Positions 25,893 to 38,900 of a stretch of 64,000 nt of DNA are shown in pieces. Source of the stretch: Prunella strophiata (Eukaryota; Chordata; Aves; Passeriformes; Prunellidae); contig JAZBQD010000030.1 in assembly GCA_036583965.1 (NCBI GenBank), forward strand, positions 51,523,551 to 51,587,550. Direction: 5' to 3'. Numbering within the stretch: the stretch's first letter is position 1; every line of letters begins with the position of its first letter. Below the pieces are notes generated by a model. The model did no database searches and had not been told where the DNA came from. It saw nothing but the letters and a program-made list of their open reading frames with translations. The position numbers were made by a program, and so were the translations under genes.

Positions 25893-25917
25893 ACTAGGGA
25901 CCTCCGTGGTCCCTAGT
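25893..25917. repeat. Perfect hairpin, 10-bp stem and 5-nt loop
   Basis: ACTAGGGACC at 25893-25902 pairs exactly with GGTCCCTAGT at 25908-25917 around the loop TCCGT. Two copies of TTACAAC occur just upstream, within 25877-25894. No known terminator or microRNA precursor is indicated, and the stem is too short for a typical pre-miRNA. Confidence 0.9.
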
Positions 25918-26166
25918 AGGCTCTGGGCCAGGCTGGACACGGCATTGCACAAGAAAACCCTAGGGTGGATCTCATGACAACTTAGAACACAGTGAGGCTA
26001 AGCTTAAAATACTGCTCTCTAACCATTAAGAAATCTAGAGGCTATTTTGAGGTAGGTTCAGGAATGCAGCTTCCCTTATCCTGGCCTCCTCCACACACAC
26101 CTTCCTCTGTCACACAGCTGCTGGTGGTGGCAGACTTGGCCAGAAGCTGAGGTGGCTTGGAGTATT

Positions 26167-26184
26167 TGTGTGTGTGTGTGTGTG
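26167..26184. repeat. (TG)9 microsatellite
   Basis: Nine TG units without interruption. Confidence 0.95.
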
Positions 26185-26857
26185 AGCTTTCCACACTCCC
26201 ATTGATGTGGAATGCTACTTAACTGTCTGGTGTTGTCTGAGGCCCGAACCTTGGATGCCTGGCTGCTTGCTCATCCCTCAACCCACCGTGTAAAAATTCT
26301 TCTTTACAAGGAGCTACTTTCTAATCCAGCTACTTCTCTGTCAAAGGCCTGTTGTTCTGGGCTCCCTGTGGTTTGCAGTTTTTATTCCATATTTTTCTAC
26401 AGAATCCTCCTTGACCTTAAAACTCTTTTCATCTTCTCTCTCCTTTTTGCCTTTAATTCATTTTTGCTCACTGGTTAATTCTTGCTGAGGTTTGTGCTAG
26501 CAAACCCCACCTTTTCCCTGGGTTTTCTCGTAACAATTAAATACTCTGTTCTGCCTGAAACCCAATCAAAGTGAAGCAGAACCTTTCAGAGCTTTCAGGA
26601 AGATGGCATTAACACTTCTCCCCCAGCCTCCCTGTGAGCCCAGAGCTCGAGCATCATCACCAGCAGGCAAGCCTGGAGCTGATGGAAGGCATTCTTGCCC
26701 CTGGGTATGCCACGCTGCAGCTGCTGGCTGGGTTTGTGCATGCTCAGAGTTTTTGAGGGTAGTGAAAGCCTGCCAGCATGTGTGAGTACTCTGAGTCAAG
26801 ATACTTAGTAAGGTAAAGACACTTCTCATAGCCACATTAATTTCTCTGTCTCCACAG

Positions 26858-26937
26858 GCACCCCAAAAGGCTCACCACGATGGCTGCTGGCCTGGAGAAA
26901 GCCTGCCACCGGTGCATATCTAAAATTGCCAGCAATG
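26858..26937 (+). CDS. TMEM272: TMEM272 exon 2, first coding exon
   Basis: The acceptor CCACAG ends at 26857. After 22 nt of leader the ATG at 26880-26882 opens the frame; coding sequence is 26880-26937. It encodes 19 residues (MAAGLEKACHRCISKIASN) plus the first base of the Ala20 codon, and ends at the donor G|GTAAGG. The peptide is basic and cysteine-containing with no signal peptide, as expected for the cytosolic N-terminus of a multi-pass protein. Confidence 0.85.
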
Positions 26938-29900
26938 GTAAGGCAGCTCTGGTAGCCATTGCCTCATGTATTTAAGCAGCCCTGTTGCTAAGCCAAGTAT
27001 ATAAAGGAATCAGGATGGTACCAAGTCCCACCTGATCTTCCACTGAAGTTTCCTTTCCTAGATAATTTTGGGTACTGATGGAGTGTGCAATAGTAACTCT
27101 ACCCTAACAGCAGCGGCCTGTTGCAGTATTTGAAGTATAGCAAGCAAACAGCACAAAACTTCAAACAAACACCACCATGTACCTAAATATGGGCAGCAAC
27201 AGACAGCCTAGAGCAAAAGAATGTGTTTGCCTCCTCTCTGAAGTGTTACCTTACACATAGTGCAGCAGAAGCATCCACAGGGAAGATCACCTTGTGAAGA
27301 GCAGCACAGCCACAGTGTGTCACAGGACAGCCACAGTTCCCACAGGACAGTTGGGAACAAACTCTCCTAGGAGCGATTCCTGCCAAGCAAAACTGCTGCC
27401 AGCCTGTGTAATGGCACAGGGACACAAGTCTGGGGATGGAATATGGCCAGGAATAACCCCCCTTTCACCCAGTGAGATCTGGGACAGGTTATTCTTCCCT
27501 CTGCCTGTCTGGCACAAGGGCCACTGCAGGTGGGGGTGCCCCCATGAGCAGCCCCTTGCTGTGAGTTGGAAGCATCAGTTATCTGACAGAGGTTCTTTTG
27601 CATGACAGCCTGGGCTTGCTCAGGTTTTCAAGCAACTGGTTCTCCCCACCCAGGGTGGAGGACACAGAGGGCTGCAATGAGCTGACAGCTGGTTGAACAG
27701 GCTGGTCCTTGCTCTCTGAGGAGCAACGCAGCAGAAAGTTGACCTGGGCTGGGGCTGTGCAAGCTGCACAGAGGCACAAGAGAAATACACTTCAGAAGTG
27801 GGGTTTTGTAAGATCAGGCAAGCAGTGTCCTCAGCAGGAGGCTAAAATCCATGGGTTTTAAAGCAGCTTACTCCTGACTGACTGCATCTTCTTTTCACTC
27901 TGAGTTCCAAGTGCCTTTTGCTTTCCCTTCTAGGCAGTAGCAATTTCTAATTCCACTCAAATACAAGAAGCAGCAAACCCCTTGACCACTCATCATAACT
28001 GATACTTTACCCACACTAATTGCTGCAATTGCAGCAGTCTAGGGTGTTACCTTGGAGTCTTCTATATTCCTGATCTTTGCTTTGCTTGAAAGGCTCTCAA
28101 AGCTCAGAATGAACTTTTATTAATGATTAAACCCCTCAACTCCTTGCTGTAATATAACCTGGCAGACAAAATCAGGCCAAAGGGACAGGAAAACTCAATC
28201 CAGGCCTCCTTGCAGAAACCTGGCACAGGTAGGGAAGGAGAGGATATTTCCTGGCCCACTTTTTCATGCTCATCACTGCCCCAGGGGAAAGGAGGGCTGT
28301 GGAGGGATGGAAAGCAAGAGGTGCAGAGCATGCCCCCTCATTACACCATGACGAGTGCCTGGGAATGGAATTGGGAACCAACTGGTCCTTGTGGGATCCT
28401 CTCACATCCTGCAGAAAGGACATGCAGGGAGGATCTGGACTCATTGGTGAATATTACAATTTAAAAGGTCAAAAGTGGTATTTTCTCTGATTTTTGTTCT
28501 GGTTTCTACAAACAAAATGTTACTGTTCCCTGCTATTAAATTACCAGTGGAACTTCAATGATGAGAGAGAAAATAATTAATCCTTTAGATTTTTATTTTT
28601 TTTTAAGATTGGGATTAGTTCTGATCTCACCTATGCTCTTCTACTGAAAGGTTAGCTGAAAGGTTACCCATGAGTGAGGAACTCAGAATTACCATTCCAG
28701 AAAAGTATCTTCAGGTTCTCATCACGCTTAAGTTCAAAATTAGCTCAGCTTTAGCTTATGGATCAGCTAATGCATCCAAAATTGATTTTATGTTCATTAA
28801 AATGCAAGCCCTCATGAAATGCAGTGATGCTCAATTTCACTTTTCCTCATTATACTGTATTTATTTTTCAAAGACCTTTTCAGCAAAATCCACATTTGTA
28901 CCTTTGGTCTCCTGGTATTTAAATAACTCCCAAGAGCCAACCCACCTGTGGAGCATCTTTTCATTCTCGATGTAGCAATTTAACTTCAGTCTTCAATTTA
29001 CTGACCAAAATAAAAAAGCCTAATCCACTACCCTGGGTCTACTGCAAAGCAAACTGAATGGCTCTATATGTAATGTGCTTAAATATTGTTTTAAAATTAC
29101 TTTGGAAATTATTCACAAGGGGCCAAATCCAGAATTTAGACCACGGCGTAACTGTAGTTCAGTATCCAGAGGCAAAATATAAAATCCAGGCTAGACACTC
29201 TGCAATATTGCTCAACCCCCAAAGCACCCATGCCTAGGACATAAATTTTAGGTGATGTGATGCTGATATCTGGGTACCAAAGTTCTATATTGCAGTAATT
29301 CAATCTTGCCTAAGTAAAGAGTGGTGGAACACAGCAAACAGCTGGTAGCCCTGAGCTGGGATTTGGTGTTTCCTCACACTTCCCCTGCCTCAAATGGTGG
29401 CTTTGCACTGGAACTAGAGGACCTCCATGGGAATGGCTGTTCCTTACCCTGAATCCTCCAGCTTCTGAATATCCAGTTTGGTCAACAGATTAAATCATGC
29501 CAGGGATGGGATTCTTGCCATTCATGCCCAGAGACTATTCCATCAATATATCTCCTTGCTATGGCATTTAGCCTCATGAACAGAGCAGTCTTTGGTTTTG
29601 TTCAAGGATATCTCATGTCTCTACTCTTTGGATCACTCACAGTTCTGGTTTTGAGTGCTCAAACCTTGCTGGTATTTTCTTATTTGGTGGTGACCAGGCC
29701 AAGCTAAACAGATTTAATTCCTTTCCTTCATGTTACTTCATTCAAGTCTTTTCTGCATATCCCATCTGAGATAGTGACATTTTCCTGTGACTTGAAAGCA
29801 CAGAAAGACAGCCAGTAATCACAGCTACTAAAATCACGGGCAGACTCATCCCTAGTCTGTAAAACATACAATCTTACTGGGGCTGCTTCCTCAGAAACAT

Positions 29901-32900
29901 CCATCAAGATTTTCTCTGCCACCAGGACACCCCCACAGGCTGCATTCTCTCTTTTCTCCAAGTGCCTATCAGTACTGCAGGGGATGCCTGCAGATGCCAT
30001 GAAGGAACAAAACATGGATGAAAATACCTGCTCCCCATCTGCACTCCAGCCTGTTGCACCACCCATGCTGCAGTGCAGCACACTGTGACACTGCTTGCTA
30101 AGCTACTGCATTGCCATCTGTGTCTGCCTCAGGGCATCAGCAGGCATGGGGCCCTGCCAACTGAACTTCGACCCAAATTTCCTAACACCCAGACTGCTGG
30201 GAATCAGGCCCCTCCAGAGCTGCATTCCCACAGGGATACTGTCCAAAGGGCATACTGTGAATTTTCACACAGGGTTTTGCTCCTTAGCTGGCTCATGCAG
30301 ATAAATCCTGGGGTAACTGCATACTTTGTATGGAAGCTGGTAGCATCTCATTTTTTAAAAAAATAAATTCCTTTTTTATCCAGAACCTGACAGGCTACAG
30401 AACAAATAGCACTTGGGAGTGATTGTAATATAACCAACACTTCATTTATTACTGTATTTATTATCAGAAAGCTTGTCACTCTACTGAGCAGCTTGCACTA
30501 CAGCTGTATTAGCATACTACTGAGGAGAGTAGGTAGATTGAGATTTATATTCATAAATAGCTTCTGAAAATCCTGTGAAGACTCTTACCTGAAAAGAAAC
30601 TTTCTCTTCAAAGTAAATAGGGACAGCCTGAATTGATCTGTAACTTTCAAGTGCTTGGAAAACTTGTGGCAGCAAAATAAAGTCTGAGGAGCCCACAGGT
30701 GAATTGGTGTCACCTCCAATACTGCCTCCAGATCCCAAGCAAAGGCCAGAGGGCAACAGGCTGTGTGTCCTGAGGCCAGGCACAACAAGGGAGTGGAGAG
30801 GTCTGAGAGGAGAGCTGCAGTGCAGGGGCATGGAAGATGCAAAGGCTCAGGCATCAGGCAGAAGGAGAGACAGTGACATGCAGCCAAAATGTCAGCAGTG
30901 ATCTCAGATATTTCTATGGAGAAATCCTGGCAAGAGGAATTCTGCCAAACAGATTTGTATCAGCTGACTGTACTGCTGGGCAGGAGACACAAAACCTGCA
31001 CCCACTCATCTAATTTTTGTGACCACAGATTTCAAGGAATGTGCAAGATATTCAGCCACCTGTTCTCTTCTTCCTGTGTTGTGATCCCAGACAGGAGCTC
31101 TTCCCTCCATCCATTTCCCAGCATGTTAGGATCCCACAGCAGTACTTCACCAGTGCCCCAGCAGGCAATGCCCTGCTGGTACAGAGCAGGGAGTTCAAAG
31201 GCACCAGATACCCTTTCGAGGCATGCCTGGAAACACTTCCCTAGATGTGTTGTGTTTTTAGAGACTACCAGCTCTTTTTTGCTACTTATTCCAGGAATGG
31301 GGCCAGGGGCTTCTCTGACCAGCCTGTGAGGCGATATCGCCGACATAAAAACACCACAATCCCATAATCTGGACCTGCCTGCACAGCAGCGTCCTCTCTG
31401 CTGAGCCGTGCTACCCTGCAGCAAGTACCATTTTCTGAAGCAATTTGTCGTCGGACCAGAACGGGGCAGCACAGCCCAGACAAACCCAGGCAGAGAACGC
31501 GTGTATCCCAGCTGAGCAGCATTTCTGTGAACCCCCCACACATTTGGGGAAAATCAGTCTTTAGCGCTGCTAGAGACACTGAGAGTGGCTGCAGAGCCCT
31601 GCCAGTTGTGTAGGCAATTGTTGAAGAGTCTCACTTTGTTAAACACGGATCTGGAAGCCTTCCCAGACTATGCATCTGCCCCTCCAATTCGAGACCTAAG
31701 AGGCTATAGCTGAATGGGGAGATAATGAGTAAATACATTCCCAGCGACTGCTTTGGGAGCGGAATTAATGAACCATTATCTCTTTCTCTTGAGCTCTGAG
31801 TGGTCTCTGCCTCCCACTTCTCCCCTCCAAAAGCGGGCTGTTGGGCAGATGTCAGACACAAGCAAACACGGACACCTGTATGCCAGATGTGCAGCCTCAC
31901 ATGCACATGAGCCCCCTGAGCTTTTTTCAGAGCTTGCTGCAGCGTCCCTTCCCCAGGGTCAGGCAGAACAGGCGCTGCACAATTAACAAACGACGCGATG
32001 CCTCCTCCTCCTCCTCCTCCTTCTCTTCTTCTCCCGGGCTCCCGAGCACTTCCCGTGCAGCACGGGCAGGGACAGGAGGCAGCTCCGAAGCCACAGGCAG
32101 AGGGGTGACGTCGCTCCGAGGGCTGCGCTGCAGTGACAGCACTGGTGGCCACACCAGGCAGTCGGTGCAGTGCCTGCAGACCTGAGCGGCCCTTTGGGCA
32201 CCAGATAAACGAGCTGCCCAGCCTGTGGGCACTGTTTGCCCACAAATGATGTTGGAAGCCCAACTCATTTGCAATACCATCACTTCTTAATATGAAAGAA
32301 TAGTCTAGATAACAGCAAGAGGAGCTGGCACAAAATGTGACATGTGGTGAAAAGGGAGGCTCTAGGCTGAGTTGTTCTAATGAGAGGCTGTCAGTGGTTG
32401 AAAGAGCTTAGTCAAGTGTAGGACACTATTCAAGCAGATGAAGAAATTCTGTATTATGCAGCACTCAAGAGATAGGAGTCTGAGCAAAAATGAGAGAGAA
32501 AGAGGGAGGGAGACTGGCCGACAGGGAAAGGAGGAGGGGGCAGCACAAAGGAACAGAAGTGCTTTCTTCAGCTCAAAATACCCTCAGGTCTCTTCCCAGT
32601 TCATAGAGATAACAAACATGCTACTTCTGAGAAAGATGTCTCTCAAGCGCTTAAGATCCTGGTTCTCTGTGGAGAAAACACGAGCAGTATGTGGGGGATG
32701 GTGTGCTCCCATGAAAAGTGTCTGCGAGTCAGAAAGCCTGGTGGATCTGCTCTGAATTTTGATGCTGCTCCTATGTTCTCTCTGTTTCTCCTTTTGTAAA
32801 ACAGAGGCAGTGATGCTGCCCTTTTTCTCTAAGGCAGCCTGAGGGTGGTATTCTGGCAGTGCTGCAGAATTTTCCAGAGCAGCACTGTCCGCAGGGTGCT

Positions 32901-35900
32901 GGCAGTGTCCCTGCTCCTGCACGGCCAGGGGGACACCATGCACCTTGCAGAGGCTGCAGTTCTCTGGCATGGGCAACTGCAGGACACAGTTTACCCAGGG
33001 AAAGGGCTGGTCTCAAGCCAACTCCAAATACATGCTCCAAGATTTTTTTTGCAAGCCTCCAAGGAGACATCCTACTCCTTTTCTTATGCATGCTCTTCAC
33101 AGCCCCTCTGCAATCTATGCCCACCTGCACTTTGGCAGCCTTAGGCACCCACTTGCAGCCTGAGCCATTTCTGGAAGGGCTCTGAAGGGACACTTGCCAC
33201 AGAATGTCCTCATTATATTTTACTCTCATTTGGCAGGGCAGCGCTTCACTTTCACGTTGCCAAGTGTTCATGATTAAGCACAGAGGTGACAGCTCTTGTG
33301 AGACAGGCTGCTCACACTGCTCTAGACACTAGTGTCCCTAGGCTAGTGTCCCACTGTAAGCACTGAAGGTAAGCATTCATCCTCTGCAGCACCTGGCTGT
33401 GCAGGGGAAATATCAGGGCTCAGGTACACCAGCAACTCTCTAGGGAGTAAGTAAGCCCTCTCAAGTCCACTCACCTGCATGGAGAGTCTATGTGGACCCC
33501 TAAGAGTATCCTTCCACACAGCTTAAGCTGATCTATCCCAATGACAAATCTCACTCCTTGCTGCCTTTGTGCTCATGAGCTAAGCTGGGTCAGGGAGTTA
33601 GACCAGCCAGAAACTATTCACATCTGTGATAAAGACAGTTTATTTCAGCTATCAGTGAAAACTAAGTGGAATGGCATTAAAGCTGCTATTTGCTTAGCAA
33701 ACAGATACGGCTCATCAGTTGCCATGGATTAGCTGATGCAAAATTATTTGTTACTGCACAGTCGCCTGGCAGTGCCTCTGAAATGCCTCTGATGCATGAT
33801 AAGGCAGCAGTGGATGACTCCTTGCCCTTGGATTAAGACAAGCTGCAACCTTGTCTAGCTGCAAAAGCAGTTTGTGTCTCTCACTGCATCCTGGAAGTGA
33901 TAAAACATGAGCTGGTCCCATCACTAGCAAATGCTGCACCATGCAGGTGATATTCCCACCCCATCAGGTGCACTGCATTTCTTCCTACACAATTGTGTGG
34001 ATTTACAGAGCATCTGTAAAGAACTGGATGGAAATGCTGGCCTCTAAACTTCAACTAGCCCAAATAACACTGTCTTTCTTTTCTCCTTCACAGCATGCTT
34101 TATATTTGGGCTCCTCGCTTTCCTTGCCTTACCACTATCCATGACTTTTATAGGTAAGTTGACTACTAAAGTAAGTTGAAAATAGAAACTTCCTGGCACT
34201 CTGATGGCAGGTTAACATATCTGGTGAAAGAGAGGAACTGGAAAATTCAGGGTTTCCAACTGTTAAACCCCTGTCTTGGTACTTTAGCTTCAGACAGAAT
34301 CTCAGCCCACACTCCATATCAGGAAGGAAGGAGTACTTGAATTCTGACCCTGTTTATCTTAAAAACCCCTCCAGTGTGTTTTACCTCAAACCCCAGCTTT
34401 GTCTGTGGGTGGAAGCTCAGAATCTGACACATGAGAAGATTTCATTACTCAGGATCCCTCTGTATTAACTACACTGCAAAAAATTGTAGAAGCATAGTGC
34501 TGGAAGGGAAAAAGAGATGCTGTAGGCTGCTATTTCTCCACCTTTTTTGAAAGTCAGACCTGGTTTTTGGCTGATCTGTCTCTGTATAACCCCTCGAAGG
34601 CTGGATTTGTGAGTAGCATTTCAAGATCAAATATTTAAGAAAGGAAAATCCTTTGAGCTGCAGAATTTGATACCTTTTTAAACTGCATAAGGCCCCTCTT
34701 TTCTTAAGTATCACCTTTCCCTTACCATTAACATAGATCTTTATTTTTCCTATAACACTTCATTGCTCCCTTTGGGCCTTTCACATCCTCCATATGGGTT
34801 GTGAACCCCACTTGAGAAACATCAGTGGAGACACCAATCCACCTCTGCTTTCAGACAGGCTTGCATGCTCACAGCATCCCTGACAGATGTCTAACTTGCC
34901 CTTGCTCAAGGAAATTCCATGGCTTCCCAAGGAGGCTATTTCAACATTCTGTTGCTCTCAAAGACAAAATATTTTTCCCTATATCCAACCTAAATCTATC
35001 TCCCCTATGGCAAATTAAACAGATTACAGCCTGTCCTGCCCACTGTGGTCACAAAAATATATTGGTCACAGTGCTACTCAAGAGATCCTTTGAACTGTTT
35101 GAAGGCTGCTATTATAACCCTGCTCCATCTTCTCTTTTGTTTTCCCAGAGGTCTTAAAAACCTAATTCTTTCATCCTGACCTCACAGGTCACTGTTTCTG
35201 TAGCCATTTTTTTTTTTTCCCTCCATTTTTGCCTCCCTCCTTTGACCTCTGGCCAATGTAAGTATTTTTCCTTATTAATAAAAGAATGATGTAACACAGG
35301 CTAAGACCTGAGGAATGAGCAGTGCAGAGTAATTAGCTCCTCTGTTTAACATGCAGGATTTCTGCAAACACACCTCAAAATGAAACATGGTCTCTCTGCA
35401 CCAACCCATTTCCTCCAATTTAGTTTATGGTGCATTGTGAGGCCAGATGGTTTTTGGCAGTGCTGCTCCCTACCAGACATATCTTGGTTTTTTATTTACC
35501 TTGAAGTTTCCTCCCCTACATCCAGTGTTCAGCTCTATCAGTTTTCGTCTCATGGATTTTGAATGCCTTTTTCATGTATATCCAAATCACTTTGAGTTCA
35601 AAGTCCTCAAGAGCCCTTGTCTTTAAGAAGCTGTTCACCTGGTGCCTCATTACTCATGGAAGATGGTCCAAAGGAACTCTAGAGGCAGATGCTGAGGGCA
35701 AGCTGCATCCCACCTAGACTCAGACTGTGTGCCTCCACAGCCAGGCTGACTGCTGTGTGCTGTCCTTGCAGGCTATTAAGGGAAATAGATATTCCTGACA
35801 GTGAAATTCCCACACCCTCTGTTGGGTATCTGCCTTGAGATGAGGTGACTTTTAAGGCAGTTGGGACACCTGGCCCATTGGCATGGATAGTTATCCAAAC

Positions 35901-38900
35901 CCACACAATAAGTGTGCCCCTTAATCTGGGCCTTTCAAAGTACCACTCATGACTATGGTGGGATTCTGATGAGGATGTCCTAATTAGGAACCAGGGAGTT
36001 CTAAAGAGGGATTGGGGAGCAATTAGGAAGTAGGGAAATGGACTGAACTGTTACATCTCAACACTTCTGTTCTTATACTTATCCCTGACTTAAGATTGCT
36101 ATTTATCCCTTAAGAAGATTCTAGCTTTAGCTTTTCCCCAGGCTGAATATGCCTGAACTGTGAAATAGGGATGGGAAGGTCTAATACAAAATGTGGCATG
36201 GTTTCCATGCATACTGACATCCTGCCTTCTGGAAATCCAGGTCTGGAATCTGACCACTTATAAATATATTTTTTCAGAAATATTTCCCAGTATCTTTAAG
36301 ATCAGTGAGAAGTGGAAAGTCTATAGTAAGATATTAGCCTGGAGCTCTGGATATCTCCTGCATCAAATACAGAGCCCTTTTTTTCCCCACATCTTACTGA
36401 AATTAAGAGATAATGTCACTGTAATAAAGTGTTGTCAGAGGATATTGGTTTCCTGCAGCTCTTTATCAGCAAAGGTATTTTTAGGAAAATAAAATGTCAA
36501 GGAAAATGCAGATATTTATTTTCCAAGTAAAACCCTATGATTTTCTGATAATATTCTGTTACCATGATCTCAGAAAAAAAATTTGCTGATGTGTCTCCAG
36601 CCATTTTGGCTCTTGCTTCCTACAGAGGAAAACTGTGAGATAAAATACTTGCTCAAACTCAGAGATGAATAACAGGCAGCCCTGGTAATAATTACACGCT
36701 AACATTATACACCCTTAAAATTCGATAATGCTGTAAATCACAGCATAATTCAAGATACATGAAAAGGACTCAGCATATTTTCCAAGCTGCAGACTTGTGA
36801 CATCATTTAAGCCATAGATTGTTTAGTAGCTTTTTCACTCTTACTGGCAGAGAAGATCCCTTTTTCCACTAAACACTCCGAAGATATAGAGATTTATTTT
36901 CATTTTTTTAGTTTCCGGGACAGTGAAGGATTACTCTCAATAACCCATTCTTGTATGTTGTCCAGAGTATCTTTATATACAGAATTCCCCAAGGGTAGCT
37001 AAATCACATTTGAAAGCTGATGACATGTTTTTTTTTAATAAGCAGTCTAAATTACCTCCTGTTCAAATTTAACCCAGTACTACTCCTCACACTCATAACA
37101 CCAAATAATTCCTCAAATCTCATATGCTGCCGAGAATTGTCTGAAGCCTATTCTCATACTCCGTGCTTTTACGTGGGAACCAGTCTTGTGCTTTAGCAGT
37201 TGTTGTTTAACACAATCTTCCCTTGCATTCCAGTCCTTCAGCCAGTCCTCTGATTTGCTGATATGCTTTCTGATAAAATGGTGCCCAAAAGTAATTACTT
37301 TGAGATAAATTCTCTGGAGTACCTAGATCCAAGTGTAAGGCACACAGTCAGGGCTTGACTGAGGTCTGTGCTAAGTGATGACAGCTGCAGCCATCCATGA
37401 GAACACCTGAAAATGGCCTGGCATGTTGAGTTCTCTGCCTCCCATCAGGAATAAAGTTGTGTAGTGGGCACCAAACAGCAGATCAGCCTTGCTATACAGC
37501 AGCCCTCCTTTCCTAGGGGTGTACTTCAACCATTTTCAGCTGAGAAGAGTAAAGCAGCTAAAAAGAGGCCAATGCTGTATTGATTTCCATTCTTCCTAAC
37601 CCCCCATCTCATGGATAATCACGAGTCACAAGGACACTTGGTTGGTAGCAATCCTTTATGGGCATGTGAGAGCACTGCCCCAAATGGTGCCCTTGGAGAA
37701 GCTCATGTCCTGGTTGTTCACAAGTGCTCTTTCCACTTGCTGGACCCTGGATCCCACTGCAGTGTTGTTCTGTGGTAGCTAAGAGGTAAAAGGTGCAAGT
37801 ACCTCTGCTTTCCCAAGCCTCCTATCTCCTTTTTTTCCCTTTGGACTCTGTTCAGGCTGTGTCTGATCTTGCAAATGTCTTTGGTTCATTCATTTGGGCT
37901 CCTGTGCTGGTCTGTGTTGTGGTCAGGCTCAATTGTTTTTCACTCTGAACCACAGATTGCTCTGGCTTGCAGGGAGCACTGCAGTGGAAGCAGATCTTTG
38001 ATCTCTCATGGTCCATATATCCCATCTCTAGCAGTCAAAGGAGAACAAATCTGTTGCTTATGGGAAAGAAGAGTTAGCACTGATGCTTTCCAACTAGTTT
38101 TGGTGTTCCCAGATAAACCAAACACACGCTGTGTGAGAACTGATTGGCACATTCGCTGATTTCACTGTAACAAATACCAGTGCCCATCTGTCAACTGTAG
38201 GTCCACATTTCCTATTCACACCTTGGGGTGTATTTTTAAAGTTACTACTGTATCACCTGCTTTGACCTACCCTTTTGCTGTCATATCTGTCTGCAGTATT
38301 CTCCCAAAACCTACAGAGTGCTGCTGTCTGTCACTCAAATCCTTCCCAAGACTGACTGGTGTCATGTTATATATATGAAAGGATTCCATAATAGATTTTT
38401 CTGGGAAAAATAATCAGAGCTGCATGAGAAAAAAAAAAAAAAAGGCATTTTTTTTCCCCCTCAAATTGAAACCTCAACACACTGGAAATAGAAATTGCCT
38501 AGGTTCCTGAACTGAAATATATTCCCAGTGTTCCCTGGACAGCCGCTTTTGTGGCAGGCTATCAGATGACCAAGAACTCTGGAAACCTTGGCAGCAGCTT
38601 TCTGATGAACATGATGTAATTTGTAACAATTTCCCTGCTGCCCACTCCTGTGAAGCTAGGAGTCTGAGCAGGTCTCAGTGTTACACAGTGGCAAAATGGA
38701 CAAAAAATTACAGCTTTGTCATAAGAATGAAAGGGGAGAGAGTCCAAATCCATCTAAGCGCAGCCTTTTTAATTTATACAAAGGTTGGTAATAAATACTT
38801 AGTATAGAAGAGTCCACTGGACTCCACAGCCCTTACACACAGAGGATCACAAAACTGCAGAGCACAAAACATTGTCCCATGTCCTGTAACTAAACTCAGA

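Larger units (their letters stand above)
23400..26857 (+). other. TMEM272: TMEM272 intron 1
   Basis: Starts GTAAGAG and ends in CTGTCTCCACAG. No further coding exon recognised. It holds a perfect 10-bp stem hairpin at 25893-25917 and a TG microsatellite at 26167-26184. Confidence 0.5.
26938..34093 (+). other. TMEM272: TMEM272 intron 2
   Basis: Begins GTAAGG and ends in a pyrimidine-rich tract plus CAG. No exon of another gene is recognised in it. The CpG-rich patch at about 31.3-32.2 kb, with a CTC-type repeat, is listed separately. Around 29106-29180 a block ('ggggccaaatccagaattta') resembles old sauropsid repeats but is too short to name. The 210-codon minus-strand frame at 31631-32263 follows the GC-rich patch and has no recognisable domain. 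Confidence 0.6.

Noticed and set aside
31631..32263. 210-codon minus-strand frame, the longest open frame in the window
   Set aside because: Long because of GC-rich sequence. Its poly-Gly/Arg stretches come from the CTC tract, it overlaps competing frames, and no domain is recognised.
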